A stretch of 64,000 nucleotides of DNA from Rapana venosa (Eukaryota > Mollusca > Gastropoda > Neogastropoda > Muricidae): positions 8,578,395-8,642,394 of the forward strand of contig CM054135.1 of the NCBI GenBank assembly GCA_028751875.1, in the 5' to 3' direction. Below are positions 11,105 to 22,884 of the stretch, in pieces. How positions within the stretch are numbered: the first letter of the stretch is position 1; every line of letters starts with the position of its first letter. The notes beneath the pieces were generated by a model. The model was given only the letters and a program-made list of their open reading frames with translations, was not told where the DNA came from and did no database searches. A program made the position numbers and the translations under genes.

Positions 11105-11365
11105 GTTCTTCTTCTTCGTCGAATGCTCAGATAGCAGGTATTGTTGTCTGTCATATGAGCGAAAATGCGTTGCGCTGCCGTTAAGCGCCTGACAGGTCAG
11201 ACCCAGCGCATCCAACTTCGGCGTGGGAGAGAATCGTTTCCTTTTTAAGTCTTTGTGGACAAAAGGCAGGAGAAATGGACCAAGAAGGCAGAAAATAGAC
11301 AAGGAGGAGGTGACGGGTAGGATAGGAATGTCTTAACCATCCTGCCACCCTCCTTCTTCAAGGTG
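11105..11365 (+). repeat. Interspersed repeat, family A
   Basis: Unit: 'GTCTGTCATATGAGCGAAAA', 'GCGTTGCGCTGCCGTTAAGC', 'GACAGGTCAGACCCAGCGCA', 'AAGGCAGGAGAAATGGACCA', 'AGAAGGCAGAAAATAGACAA'. Other copies are at 22.5 kb (+), 26.8/27.3 kb (+, interrupted) and 34.0-34.3 kb (-). No tRNA-like boxes were recognised, so its class is unknown. Confidence 0.8.
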
Positions 11366-11399
11366 TGGAATTAAAAAATTGCAGCTTGTGACTGGAAAA

Positions 11400-12410
11400 T
11401 GACTAAAAATGAATGAATGAAATAATGTACGCTGAATGACATGATATCAGTAATGAATGAATGAACGAGGCAATGTATGCTGAATGACATTATATCAGTA
11501 ATGAATGAATGAACGAGATAATGTTATGCTGAATGACATGATATCGGTAATGAATGAATGAACGAGATAATGTTATGCTGAATGACATTATATCAGTAAT
11601 GAATGAATGAATGAGATAATGTATGCTGAATGACATGATATCAGCAGTGAATGAATGAATGGGATAATGTATGGTGAATGAAATATCAGCAGTGAATGAA
11701 TGAATGGGATAATGTATGGTGAATGATAGATCAGCAGTGAATGAATGAATGGGATAATGTATGGTGAATGAAATATCAGCAGTGAATGAATGAATGGGAT
11801 AATGTATGGTGAATGAAATATCAGCAGTGAATGGATGAATGGGATAATAATGTATGGTGAATGAAATATCAGCATTGAATGAATGAATGGGATAATGTAT
11901 GGTGAATGAAATATCAGCAGTGAATGAATGAATGGAATAATGTATGGTGAATGAAATATCAGCAGTGAATGGATGAATGGGATAATAATGTATGGTGAAT
12001 GAAATATCAGCAGTGAATGGATGAATGGGATAATAATGTATGGTGAATGAAATATCAGCAGTGAATGAATGAATGGGATAATGTATGGTGAATGATATAT
12101 CAGCAGTGAATGAATGAATGGGATAATGTATGATTAGTAACAGATCAGTAATGAATGAATGGGATTATGTATGATTAATAACAGATCAGTAATGAATGAA
12201 TGAGATGTGTGGTGAATGACAGATCAGTAATGAATGAAGGAATGAGATAATGCATGGTGAATGACAGATCAGTAATGAATGAAGGAATGAGATAATGCAT
12301 GGTGAATGATAGATCAGTAATGAAGGAATGAATGGGATAATGTACGCTAATGGTGAATGACAGATCAGTAATGAATGAGATAATGTTTGTTGAATGACAG
12401 ATCAGTTGAC
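11400..12410. repeat. 45-bp minisatellite, about 1 kb
   Basis: About 22 units of 'GAATGAATGAATGGGATAAT' 'GTATGGTGAATGAAATATCA' 'GCAGT'. The edges carry diverged units (CAGATCAGTAATGAATGAA). Minus-strand frames give a repeated IPFIHSLLIFHSPYI peptide, an array artefact. Confidence 0.97.
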
Positions 12411-12489
12411 ATTTATACCTTTTTCTTTTTTTGTTGGAGAAGAATAGACATTTCTTTGTCTGCCCGTGAGGACTATAGCATGTTACCAA

Positions 12490-12860
12490 GTGCATCCTGG
12501 AAACACTTTAAAAAGAAACTACATGATATATCAGTTTTTCCTGGAGTCAGGATATAACTCATTTATTATCTTTTGATAATATAAAAAGCCGTAGTTCACT
12601 TGCATATAGAAATGTTGCATCTCTCATCTACAGGTTTAAGCTCTATGTTCTTAGATTGAAATTTTCAAAAACAGCAAAATGTATCTGTGGCGAAACTATT
12701 ACCAATGCTCACATTCTTTGACAATGTCGAGATGTAAAAACCTTTTTACCTGTCTTCCTAGTCTCTTGCTTAAAGCAAATTCTTAAAGACACTCCATTAG
12801 TGACGGATATTGTATTGTCATTAACTCACAGCCCTATTATCTGATACTTATAGCACATTG
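12490..12860 (+). pseudogene. LINE 3' end relic with zinc knuckle
   Basis: One frame reads AYRNVASLIYRFKLY, then LRLKFSKTAKCICGE, then NAHIL, a stop, and QCRDVKTFLPVF. Spacing and residues match the C-x-C-G ... H ... C knuckle of RNase H LINEs and the relic at 203-600 (MIYRFRLV ... CLCG ... HVILHC). The in-frame stop inside the knuckle and the absence of upstream domains show a decayed, 5'-truncated copy. Orientation is the same as CSN1. Confidence 0.6.
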
Positions 12861-12974
12861 AAGTTTACTAGTTGCAGGAATTGCAAAGTTAGTGTTTTTG
12901 AGCTGTTATTTCTTTCTTTTCAAAGTTCTTGTTTACACTTCATGTTTATTGTGGATGATTAGCTATGTGCACAC

Positions 12975-13005
<31 letters not shown>

Positions 13006-13069
13006 ACTCACATATACATACACACCTTCCCGTCTAATATCACTATTTAGTGGAAGGATGTTAAACTGA

Positions 13070-13380
13070 AGAACTACTACAACTACTACTGCTACTACTA
13101 CTTCTACCACTACTACTACTTCTTCTACTATTACTATTCCTCCTCCTCCTTCTACTACTTCTACCACCACCACCACCACCACCACTACTACCACTACTAT
13201 TACTACCTTCACTACTTAAACAAAAAATTTCTACTTCCATTACCACACCACTACTACCACTACTACTACTACTACCACCACCACCACCACCACCACCACC
13301 ACCACCACCACCATCATGGCTGCTGCTGTTGCTCCTCCTCCTCCTCCAACAACAACAACAACAACAGTCGACATGTTTGT
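13070..13380. repeat. (CTA/CCA)n trinucleotide array
   Basis: Mixed ACT, ACC and CTT triplets for 260 bp, then GCTGCTGTTGCTCCTCCT and CAACAACAA. The array ends about 10-25 bases before the CSN1 exon 6 acceptor (TGTTTCAG). Poly-Gly/Val/Ser frames here are artefacts. Confidence 0.95.
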
Positions 13381-13390
13381 ACTGTTTCAG

Positions 13391-13488
13391 GTGTATGTGC
13401 ACATGAAGGCGTGGGACAATGTTCAGTCATGTGTGGAGAGTGCTCAAAAGATGGTGGATACTGTCAAAGAGGTGGGCGGGGATGGAAC
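13391..13488 (+). CDS. CSN1: COP9 signalosome subunit 1, exon 6
   Basis: Encodes VYVHMKAWDNVQSCVESAQK, then MVDTVKE. It joins in phase 0 to 'LSAIK' of exon 5 and matches the family's 'NVIKVSVYLQNW..V.SYV.KAE'. Two donors are possible: GTAAGA after 13488 (stronger, phase 2, adds VGGDG) or GTGGGC after 13471 (phase 0). The following conserved stretch of CSN1 (about 50 residues, containing the usual 'CAAGLAELA' and 'HCDF' motifs) is not found in the window. Confidence 0.85.
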
Positions 13489-13539
13489 GTAAGATAGTCA
13501 TTGTATTGGTGCACAACAGTGCAGTGCTGCTCTTCCTTA

Positions 13540-14025
13540 GCGCACACACCACACCACGCCATGCCACGCCACGCCACACCACGCCACGCCACGCCACACC
13601 ACGCCATGCCACGCCACACAACACCACATCACACCACGCCACACCACGCCCCCACACACCACCACACCACACCACTCCACTCCACTCCATTCCACACCAC
13701 ACCACACCACACACACATACACACACACAACACCACACCTCACACACACCCCACCTCACACCACACCTCACACACATGCATGCACACACAACACACCCCA
13801 CGCCACACCACACCACTCCACACCCCACCACACACCACCACACACACACACAAACACCACACACACCTCACACAACCCACACACACACACAAACACCACA
13901 CACACCTCACACACACCACACCACTCCACACCACACCACACCTCACCGCACCACACCACACCTCTCTCTCACACACACCCACTCCACTCCACACCACACC
14001 ACACCCCACACACACACACACACAC

Positions 14026-14063
<38 letters not shown>

Positions 14064-14159
14064 ACTCCACACCACACCACACCACACCCTCACACACATA
14101 CCACACCTCACACACACACACACCACACCACACCTCTCTCTCACCACCACACACACACA

Positions 14160-14194
<35 letters not shown>

Positions 14195-14593
14195 CTCTCA
14201 CCACACACACCACACCACACCTCACGACACCACACCCCCACCTCACCACAACCAAACCCTCACACACACACACCACACCACACACACACACAAAACAAAA
14301 CCAAATCACAACATCAACACACACAACACCACACACAAACACACCACACCACCACACCACAACACACCTCACACCACACACACCCTCCACACACCCATCC
14401 ACTCCACACCACACCACACCACACCACACCCACACACCACAACCACACACCCACACGCACACACACACACACACACCACCACACACACCACACCACCACA
14501 CACACACACACACCACACCACACCACACTCACCACCTCACACACACACACCACACCCACAACACACACACCACACACACCCTCTCACCACACA

Positions 14594-14624
<31 letters not shown>

Positions 14625-15463
14625 CACCTCTCACCACACCACACCACACCTCACGACACCACACCACACCTCACCACAACACACCTCACCCCACACACAC
14701 CACACCACACACACCACACCCACCCACCACACACACACACACACCACCCCTCACACACACACACACCACCACACCTACACACATCCACACCTACATATCA
14801 CACACACCTCACACCACACCACACACACCAACACACCACACCTCACCACAACACCACACCTCACACACACCCCACCCACACACCACCCTACCACACCACA
14901 CAACACCACACCAACCCCCCACACCACACCACACCACACCCCACACACCACCCCCACACACACACACACACACCACACACACACACACACATACACACAC
15001 ACACACACACAACACCACACACACACACACACCCCCACCACCACACACAACACCGCACACCACCACACCACACACCCACACCACACCTCACTCACACACA
15101 CCACACCTCACTCACACACCACACCCCACTACCACACCCACCACACCACACCTCACACAAACACTCACCACCCACACCTCACACACACACAACACCACAC
15201 ACCACACCACCACCCACTCCACACACACACCACACCCCACCATCACACACCCCACTCCACACACCACACACACCACACCACACCCCACCCCACACACACA
15301 CATACCACAACACCACACACAACACACACCACCACCCCCTACCCACACACCAAAACACCACACCAAACCCCACACACACCACTCCACACCACACAACACT
15401 ACAACTACACACACACACACACACACCTCACTCCAAAACAACACCACAACCACACACACACAC

Positions 15464-15502
<39 letters not shown>

Positions 15503-15840
15503 ACCCACACCCACACACACACCACACACACACCACACCACCACACACACCACACCACACACCCAACTCACACACACACACCCACACCACACCTGCCAAC
15601 ACACACCACCCACACCACCACACACACCTCACCTCAACACACACACACACCTCTCCACACACCACACCTCACCAACCACACCTCCACACCACATACACAC
15701 ACACACACCACTCCACTCACACCACTACACACACACCACAGCAATCCACACACACACCTCAAACACACACCACACACACACCCCACCCCACCTCTCACCA
15801 CACTCACACACACACACACACCATACACACACACACAACA

Positions 15841-15897
<57 letters not shown>

Positions 15898-16415
15898 ACA
15901 CACACACCACACTCACTCCACACCACACATACCACACACACACACACCAAACCCCACACACACCACACACACACACAAACCACACCACACCACACACACA
16001 CACACCACCCACTCCACACCACACACACCACAACATCCACAACCCTCACACCTCTCACACCACATACACACACCACACCTCACCTCACACACACACACAC
16101 ACCACACCATCTCACCACACCACAACCTCACCACACCAACACCATCAACACCACTCCACACCACACACACACACACCACTCCACACACACCACACACAAA
16201 ACACACCACACCTCACACACCACTGCACACACACCCACACACACAACACACACACACACCACACACCACCACCACACCACACACAACACACACCACACCT
16301 ACATTTTTCACACTCACAACACACACATCACACACCACTACACACACCCACACACCACAACACACACACACCACACAACACTACCCACACCACACCTCAC
16401 CACACACCACACCAT

Positions 16416-16449
<34 letters not shown>

Positions 16450-16455
16450 CACATT
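13540..16455. repeat. 2.9-kb (CCACA)n/(CA)n satellite-like array
   Basis: Nearly pure A/C on the + strand, mixing CCACA pentamers, CA dinucleotides and CCAC units. G is confined mainly to the first 130 bp (CCACGCCACGC) and T is sparse. Lack of T prevents stop codons, giving very long His/Thr/Pro frames in two + frames and Cys/Val/Gly frames on the other strand. It starts 52 bp after the CSN1 exon 6 donor. Assembly length through such an array is unreliable. Confidence 0.97.
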
Positions 16456-16654
16456 CATTGGTAATACCTGTTGCTTTTAATTACACAACAAACATAATGA
16501 GATGTTTTGCATTTACCATCTACCACGTTTTTATTAACATACAACCAGATAGACATAAACCTTCAAAGCACACTCACACATATAAAAAAAACACAAAAAA
16601 AAAAAATCATTAGCCCATTGGTGACTGAACAAAACTCAAAGAAGGAGGTGCAGG

Positions 16655-16960
16655 ATTTACAGCGACACCACTGCCAACCAAATAACCATGAGGTCTGGTC
16701 GATCAGCCTGCCCTTTCTTCTCGTTTGACAGAAATCGAACGATCTCAAATCCTTAATGAGACATAAACTGACACCCATGTGCTAAAGCACGCAGACACAT
16801 CTTGCACAGTCAAAACGTTTTCCTTACAATACCACATGCTAAAGAGACAACTTTTTAAACCCAAACTCACACACATATGTGGTTTTACGACACCACCATG
16901 CGTTGGAAGGTGCACCATGCCTTAATTATGGTACGAAATCAAACATGAAAAAACAAAAAA
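16655..16960 (+). repeat. Strongly diverged SINE (C-like)
   Basis: Scattered matches to the family C body: 'CCCTTTCTTCTCGTTTGACAG', 'GAGACATAAACTGACACCCA' and 'GCAGACACATCTTGCACA'. No clear head. Identification is tentative. Confidence 0.4.
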
Positions 16961-17099
16961 AAATAGTTCTGGGTGTTGACCGGTTGCATAAAGTACCGAA
17001 AGGGTGGAAGGGGATGGGGTTTTGAGTGCGCCATTGTTGTATTAGGTACATCGTTAAGGGGCATCCGTGGGTGGTTGGGTCGGTGGAGCCCTTGGTGGA

Positions 17100-17345
17100 G
17101 GTGCTGAGGTTAAAAAGGAGGTGGCAGGATGGAAGGAGAGACTGCTACAATAGCATGGGTCTGGGTTGAGCATGCCTGTTTTAGCTTTTTAGTTGACGAG
17201 AAAAGAACTGGAGGAAAGTTTTGAATGGATATAAATGAGGCCATGGTGTAAAGAGAAAACTTGCGTACTTTCAAAACTGTTTCGGCTTTTGAAATACATT
17301 CTGTGCGGAGAAATGATACAAAATTTTTTAAAACCCAAACTGACT
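17100..17345 (+). repeat. Strongly diverged SINE (C-like)
   Basis: Begins AAAGGAGGTGGCAGGATGGA, with TCTGGGTTGAGC in the box B place. 'AGTTGACGAGAAAA' then corresponds to the family C 'TTGACGGGAAAATC' step. Much of the rest is unalignable by eye. Confidence 0.4.
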
Positions 17346-17392
17346 CACTAGATGGTGTATTTTAGAAATAAGCAGTTGAAGTGATAACTAAT

Positions 17393-17413
17393 TAGGGGGG
17401 GGGGGGGGGGGGG
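17393..17413. repeat. Poly-G run
   Basis: About 19 G in an otherwise AT-rich intron. Confidence 0.9.
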
Positions 17414-17814
17414 AGAAAGGAACATATATATCAAAAAATAAAAAAAAAATACCTTTGGTGATTGGGAGTCATTCCGAGAATAAAAAAAACAAAAAAAAAA
17501 GATAAAAAACTATGATGGCAGTATCTCATGTAAGCAATATATAGTTGTATTTCGCATTCATTTTTTTTTTTTCTCCTATCAAGGCATTCTATTTTTATTA
17601 CTTCTTCTTCAAAAATATACCTTCCCTTCTCTTCTTTCTTCTTTCTTTTTTGTCATATATTGAAAAATTGATGAGCTTCTATATTCTCATTCTGTATCTG
17701 TTTTGAGCTATCTTTAATTTAAAAATGTTCTCTAAAAACTGCAACACATCATTATATATAATATAATAAAAAATATATAGTAAAATAAATATTATAAATA
17801 TATATAATATATAA

Positions 17815-18865
17815 AAACATGGTTTTGTAAGAAAAATAATAGCTTGGCTGTGGGGATCAGGGTATATATATATATATATAAACATGCGTTTTGTAAGAAA
17901 AAATAAATAGCTTGGCTGTGGGGATCAGGGTATATATAATATATAAACATGCGTTTTGTAAGAAAAAATAAATAGCTTGGCTGTAGGGATCAGGGTATTA
18001 TATATATAAAAACATGGGTTTTGTAAGAAAACATAAATAGCTTGGCTGTGGGGATCAGGGTATATATATATAAACATGGGTTTTGTAAGAAAAATAAATA
18101 GCTTGGCTGTGGGGATCAGGGTAAATAAAATAAATATAATATATATATATAAAATATAATAAAATATATATATATATAAAACATGGTTTTGTAAGAAAAA
18201 ATAAATAGCTTGGCTGTGGGGATCGGTATATAAATCATATATATATATAAGATATAATATATATATAAAACATGCGTTTTTAAGAAAAAATAAATAGCTT
18301 GGTCTGTGGGGATCAGGATATATATATATATATAAACATGTGTTTTGTAAGAAAAAATATAGCTTGGCTGTGAGGATCAGGGTATATATATATATATATA
18401 AACATGGGTTTTGTAAGAAAAAATAATAGCTTGGCTGTGGGGATCAGGGTATATTATAATACATCATGGCTTTTGTAAGAAACATAAATAGCTTGCTGTA
18501 GGGATCAGGGTATATATATATAAACATGGGTTTTGTAAGAAAACATAAATAGCTTTGGATGTGGGGATCAGGGTATATATATAAACATGGGTTTTGTAAG
18601 AAAAAATAAATAGCTTGACTGTGGGGATCAGGGTATATATATATAAACATGCGTTTTGTAAGAAAAAATAAATAGCTTGACTGTGGGGATCAGGGTATAT
18701 ATATATAAACATGCTTTGTAAGAAAAAATAAATAGCTTGATGTGGGGATCAGGGTAAATATATAAACATGCGTTTTGTAGTAATAGATTGGCTGTAGGTC
18801 AGTATTTAATAAACTAGGGTTTTGTAAGAACAAGAATAAATAGCTGACTGTGGGTCAGGGCAACA
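17815..18865. repeat. 58- to 75-bp AT-rich minisatellite
   Basis: About 16 units of 'AAACATGGGTTTTGTAAGAA' 'AAAATAAATAGCTTGGCTGT' 'GGGGATCAGGG' followed by TATATA of variable length. Most length change is in the TA part. The last two units (18770-18865) are eroded. Confidence 0.95.
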
Positions 18866-20260
18866 ACTACACAAAAAAAGCAGCTTGGTTTGCGCGCGGT
18901 CAGAGACAGAGTTGAAGACCAGTGTTTGCAGACGGAATGTTCCACAGATGAATAAGACAAGTTTCAAGCGAGCCCACTGCTCCTCAGCTGGATCGCTGGC
19001 TCCACTAGCTTCAGGGCTGACCTTTCACCTTTCTGAAGATCATGCTTTGACTCTGCAATTCTCTCACTGGTCATGCGCGTGTGTGTGAGTGTGTTGTGTG
19101 TTGTGTGTGAATAGTGTCGTTCGCATCTTGCTTAGCAGCTGCATGTGTTGTGTTTGATTTGTAGTTCTTTCTTCTTGTTACTGTTGTTCTTGTTTTGGTT
19201 GTTTTGTTTTGTGTTGTTCTTCTTTTCATCTTCTTTCATCTCCCTTCTCTTCTCATCCGTTCTCCTCCAGTTGCTTTTACTTCTGCTTTCTTCTTCTTCT
19301 TTTTTCTTTTTTCTTCTTCGTTTTCTCTTGTCTTTCCTTCTCAATTTGTTGAGCTTGTCATATGAGGAGTGAAAATGCTCCTTTGATGATTGTCATGTAT
19401 TGATTTGTATGTATCGTACTGTTACGATTTTCCATCAAGCAGATTTTTCTGTGTAAAAAACTAGCTGCTCCCCTGGAAAGAGTTGTTGGTTTACCACTAA
19501 GAAGAGGTGCCAGCCTACCTTTTTTCTTTTAAAAACCACACAAAAACACAAAACAATATCCTAATGCAAATTTGTATTATCTGTTTCCCTTTCAGACTAT
19601 TTCTTTTTTTCTTTTTTTTTTCAGGCTTTTTTCTTTTTTTTGTTTGATGGACTCACAGAAATTTGCCAGGGCAACTCTCTAGAATGGACCATGCTTTACA
19701 TGGCCTTGTGAAAGACTAGGCAACTCAAGGACCAAATTTTGGACGGACCATAGCTGGAGTGTTTAGACCATTTACATCAAACCCATGGTGGCAACAGAAT
19801 TGTGATGGGTTCAGACTCGGTGTGGTTGAGGATTTAGGGGGGGGTTTTACGGACATCATCCTATGTCAACTTAAGAATAGAATGACAACGCATTAGTATA
19901 ATTCCCTTGGAGATAAAAGTGAAAATTAATTTGTAGATCCCAAAATGCATGTCAGGTTTTGACAAGGCGTTATGAACTGGCAGTCCATGCATACTACCTT
20001 CTGCTTGGATCCCAGGGCCAGATACAAATGCTCGCCAGTCTGAAGCTTTGAACTGTTTCCAGCTTCGCATAACCCTAATCCCGTGCTAAATGCCAGTAGG
20101 TGTATTAGCATTTAGTATTGGAGACCTGCATGAGTTTCATGCCGGTATGTTTTGGATGCTTATTCAAGTGTTCTTTTTAGGCTGGAGCTCTGTTTTCTGT
20201 CCTGGCTATTCGCATACAAAGTACTGCGAAGCGTGAGTGTTTGGTCGTTATCTGCACCAT
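18866..20260 (+). other. CSN1 intron, mostly unique sequence searched for the missing exon
   Basis: Contains a T-rich tract (19190-19345), a short family A scrap near 19345-19380 and otherwise unrecognised sequence. An open frame at 18885-19088 was compared with the expected CSN1 segment and does not match. Confidence 0.4.
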
Positions 20261-20265
20261 GTGAG

Positions 20266-20440
20266 TGTCCTTCATTTGTACCAGTGCATCAGCCATGATT
20301 CTCTTAGGAAGATGTTGAAACAGAGTGGGTGAGAGTAGACACCCTGCTTCTCCAACTGTTGTTGACGAAACCCCTTCACAAGTTGCTGTAGTACATGCAC
20401 TGGTGGCCTCGCTGTACGGCTGTTTGAAGTTGACAGGTTG
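20266..20440 (-). pseudogene. LINE reverse transcriptase fragment
   Basis: Minus-strand translation gives QPYSEATSAC and GCLLSPTLFQHLPKRIMADA. This corresponds to KQLYSEATSA and GCLLSPTLFNIFLERIMADA of the larger LINE at 62.5-63.7 kb. It is the palm segment before the catalytic FADD, cut on both sides. Confidence 0.8.
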
Positions 20441-20655
20441 TTGTGTAAATGTGGTTGAAAAGTGGTGTGGAATGTGGACCTGGGGTGGCGGTGGAGAGAA
20501 TGGGAGGGCGGGGGGGGAGATGAGATGTTTCGTGACTCCTTGGATTTCTTGTACGACCCATAAGCATACTAAAGCGTGCATAACGTGCAAATTGGACCTA
20601 TGACCTTTGATGTTGTGAAAGAAGCGCTAACTTAAATGGTATTGTGGATGTTCAC

Positions 20656-20800
20656 AAGATCCGAAGGATTGCAGCGTTTTAAGGGTGTCAGGAGGAGAAG
20701 AGGGCCAAGGAAGAGTGGATGTACATAGGTGGACAGGCCTGTTTGGAAGGCAGCAGGGGGATGGAGGGGACTTTGGTTGTTGAGTCTTTTGGGGGGGTGC
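20656..20800 (+). pseudogene. LINE 3' coding fragment
   Basis: Nucleotide match to the last part of the 62.5-kb LINE: 'GGCCAAGGAAGAGTGGATG', 'GGTGGACAGGCCTGTTTGG', 'GGTTGTTGAGTCTTTTGGGG'. It lies in opposite orientation to the fragment at 20266-20440, so the two are not one simple insertion. Confidence 0.75.
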
Positions 20801-21127
20801 CAGGTGTGTCAGGTCGGGTGTGTTTGATGTGTCAACTGTTGTGAGCTCATCAGTTTATGTCCCTTGGTGTATATATGCAGAAGGATTAATTGTGTTAAGA
20901 TCCATAACTTGTCAGCGTTGGTGGTGTTAGAAAACAGAAGGACACCCAGGAAAATCGAATTAGAATGTGGCTACCTTCATGGTGTGCAAAACACTTTACG
21001 TCACAGAAGCTATCTTCAAAATTGGAGCTCTATTTTATGAAAATTTGTAGCTGCAACAGAACACCAACAGCACAACAACAAAGACCACCCGGGTAAGTTG
21101 GGATTACAGACAGTGTAAAGAAGGAAG

Positions 21128-21198
21128 GTATTGGTGTGTGTGTGTGATGTGATGTGTGTTGTGTGTGTTGTTGTGTGTGTGGTGTGTGTGTGTGTGTG

Positions 21199-21231
<33 letters not shown>

Positions 21232-21290
21232 GTCATACATGGTGTGTGTGTGTGGTTGTGTTGTGTGTGCTGTTTGTGTATGTGTGTTGT
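21128..21290. repeat. (TG)n tract
   Basis: Imperfect TG repeats, about 60 bp before the CSN1 acceptor at 21350. Confidence 0.9.
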
Positions 21291-21349
21291 TGGTCTTTGT
21301 ACTGAATCCCCATAGATCTGTGTGTGTGTCTATGACGTGTGACTGACAG

Positions 21350-21465
21350 ATGCTGTCCCTGTCAGGGGTGACTGTCTACACTGTGCTGTGTGCCCTGACC
21401 ACCTTCGAGAGGAAGGAGCTGCAGAATCATCTGTTTAGCCGGTCAGGTGCCAGCCGGCTTTTTAA
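21350..21465 (+). CDS. CSN1: COP9 signalosome subunit 1, exon (LCALTTFERKEL)
   Basis: Encodes MLSLSGVTVYTVLCALTTFE, then RKELQNHLFSRSG. The family segment is LLSPSNVAIYGGLCALATF, then DRQELQ. The first Met codes an internal residue, not a start. The first good-looking donor (GTGCCA after 21446) leaves phase 1, which does not fit the next exon. The donor AA|GTTTAG after 21465 leaves phase 2 and fits exactly, at the cost of about 8 extra residues. Right-hand end therefore uncertain; identity is not. Confidence 0.85.
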
Positions 21466-21469
21466 GTTT

Positions 21470-21990
21470 AGAGTGTGTGTGGGTGTATGTGGGTGGGAAG
21501 GTAGGTGGGTGGGTGTGGGTGGATGGGGAGTGTGTCGGGGGTGGGCAATGTGTGTGTCGGGTGGGGGGGTGGGGTGTTTGTGTGTGTGTGGGTGGATGGG
21601 GTGTGTGTGCGCGTGCATGTGTGTGGTGTGTTTGTGTGTCACTGTGTGTGTGTTTGTGTGTGTGCTATGTGAGGATGTGATGTGTGTGGTGTTGTGTGGG
21701 TGGAGGGTAGGTGGGTGGGTGTGGGTGGATGGGTGTGTGTGAGGGTGTGTCGGGGGCGGGAATGTGTATGTCAGGTAGGTGGGTGGGGGTGTTTGTGTGT
21801 GTGTGGGTGGATGGATGGGGTGTGTGTGTGTGCGTGCATGTGTGTGGGTGGGTGGATGGGGTGTGTGTGTGTGGTGTGTTTGTGTGTCACTGTGTGTGTG
21901 TTCATGTGTGTGTGGGGGGGTGATATGTGAGGATGTGATGTGTGTGTTGTTGTGAGCTTGCGTGTGTAGTGTGTTCATGTGTGTGTGTGT
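21470..21990. repeat. (GTGTGGGTGG)n G-rich array
   Basis: About 520 bp of GTGTGTGGGTGGATGGG-type units, containing two roughly 230-bp higher-order copies (21475-21680 and 21683-21925). The G-rich strand is the CSN1 sense strand. Begins at the exon donor. Confidence 0.93.
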
Positions 21991-21994
21991 GTTA

Positions 21995-22270
21995 TTCTTT
22001 TATGTTGAGGATAATGGAATAAGCACTTGTGTGCTTTTTTACATGCAGTCCCTGTGTGCATGCAGTTTTGTAAATTTTGTCATTCGTTCCTACCGGCACA
22101 GAATGGCCTACTCTTCCAAAAAGTGGAACATGTTTTAATGTGTATGTAAAATGTTCTGTATGTCTTCGCACACAGGATCTCGGTCTACAGTCTCATCCGA
22201 AGGACTTTTGGGGAGAGTGGAGTTGGCACTGATGTTAACTCTAGAGGAAAAATCTTCTTGAATGAGATTC
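21995..22270 (-). repeat. SINE, family B, head missing
   Basis: Minus-strand family B body from 'TTATCCTCAACATAAAAGAAT' to 'AGAGTTAACATCAGTGCCA'. The tRNA-like head is replaced by a (GT)n tract (22270-22440). Confidence 0.75.
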
Positions 22271-22494
22271 GTGTGTGTGTGTGTGAGCATGTGTGCGCGC
22301 ATTCGTGTGTGTTCGTTCGTGTGTGAGCATGTGTGTGTGTGTGTGTGCGTGCAGTCATGTGTTTGTGTGTGTGTGTGTGTTTATTCGTGTGTGTTCATTT
22401 GTGTGTGTATGTGTGTGGATGCGGGGATGTGACAAGCATGTGTGTTTGTGCAAGCATACCTCTGTGTATGTGCCGTCTTTTTCTTTATTAAAAG

Positions 22495-22800
22495 CAAATA
22501 TTGTCTGTCGTATGAGTGAAAATGCATTTCGCTACCGTTATTCGCGTGACAAGTCAGGCCCAGAACATCTGACTTCCTCATGGGAGAGTATTGTTATCTT
22601 GGAAGTCTTTCTGGAAAAAAAAGGCAGGAGAATGGACCAAGAAGGCAGAAAGTAGACAAGAAGGAGGGTGGTGACAGGTTGGAAAGGAACAAGGCAGAGA
22701 CACAGAGAGGAATAGTAAAGAGAGAATTTTTAGCGCAGAATTTCCAAAAGGTGGGGATGTTATTTATACTGACAGGCCCCCGGCATCCTCACAGGGGAAT
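22495..22800 (+). repeat. Interspersed repeat, family A
   Basis: 'TGTCTGTCGTATGAGTGAAA' through 'AAGGCAGGAGAATGGACCAA' to 'GGCATCCTCACAGGGGA', giving the family's 3' half ('CAGAATTTCCAAAAGGTGGG') that the 11.1-kb copy lacks. Confidence 0.8.
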
Positions 22801-22884
22801 GTGTGTGTGTATTTGTGTGTGCACACGTGCATGCATGCGTGCATGCATGTGTGAAAAACGGTTTCTGCTTCATTGCTGATGTTC

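Noticed and set aside
13419..16613. 1064-codon open frame (and a 987-codon one in another frame), His/Thr/Pro-rich
   Set aside because: Created by the CCACA/CA array, which lacks the bases needed for stops. It begins inside CSN1 exon 6 in the wrong frame; no homology or codon structure.
18885..19088. Candidate for the missing CSN1 exon
   Set aside because: All three frames were compared with the expected helical-repeat segment and none matched. No good acceptor and donor pair in phase.
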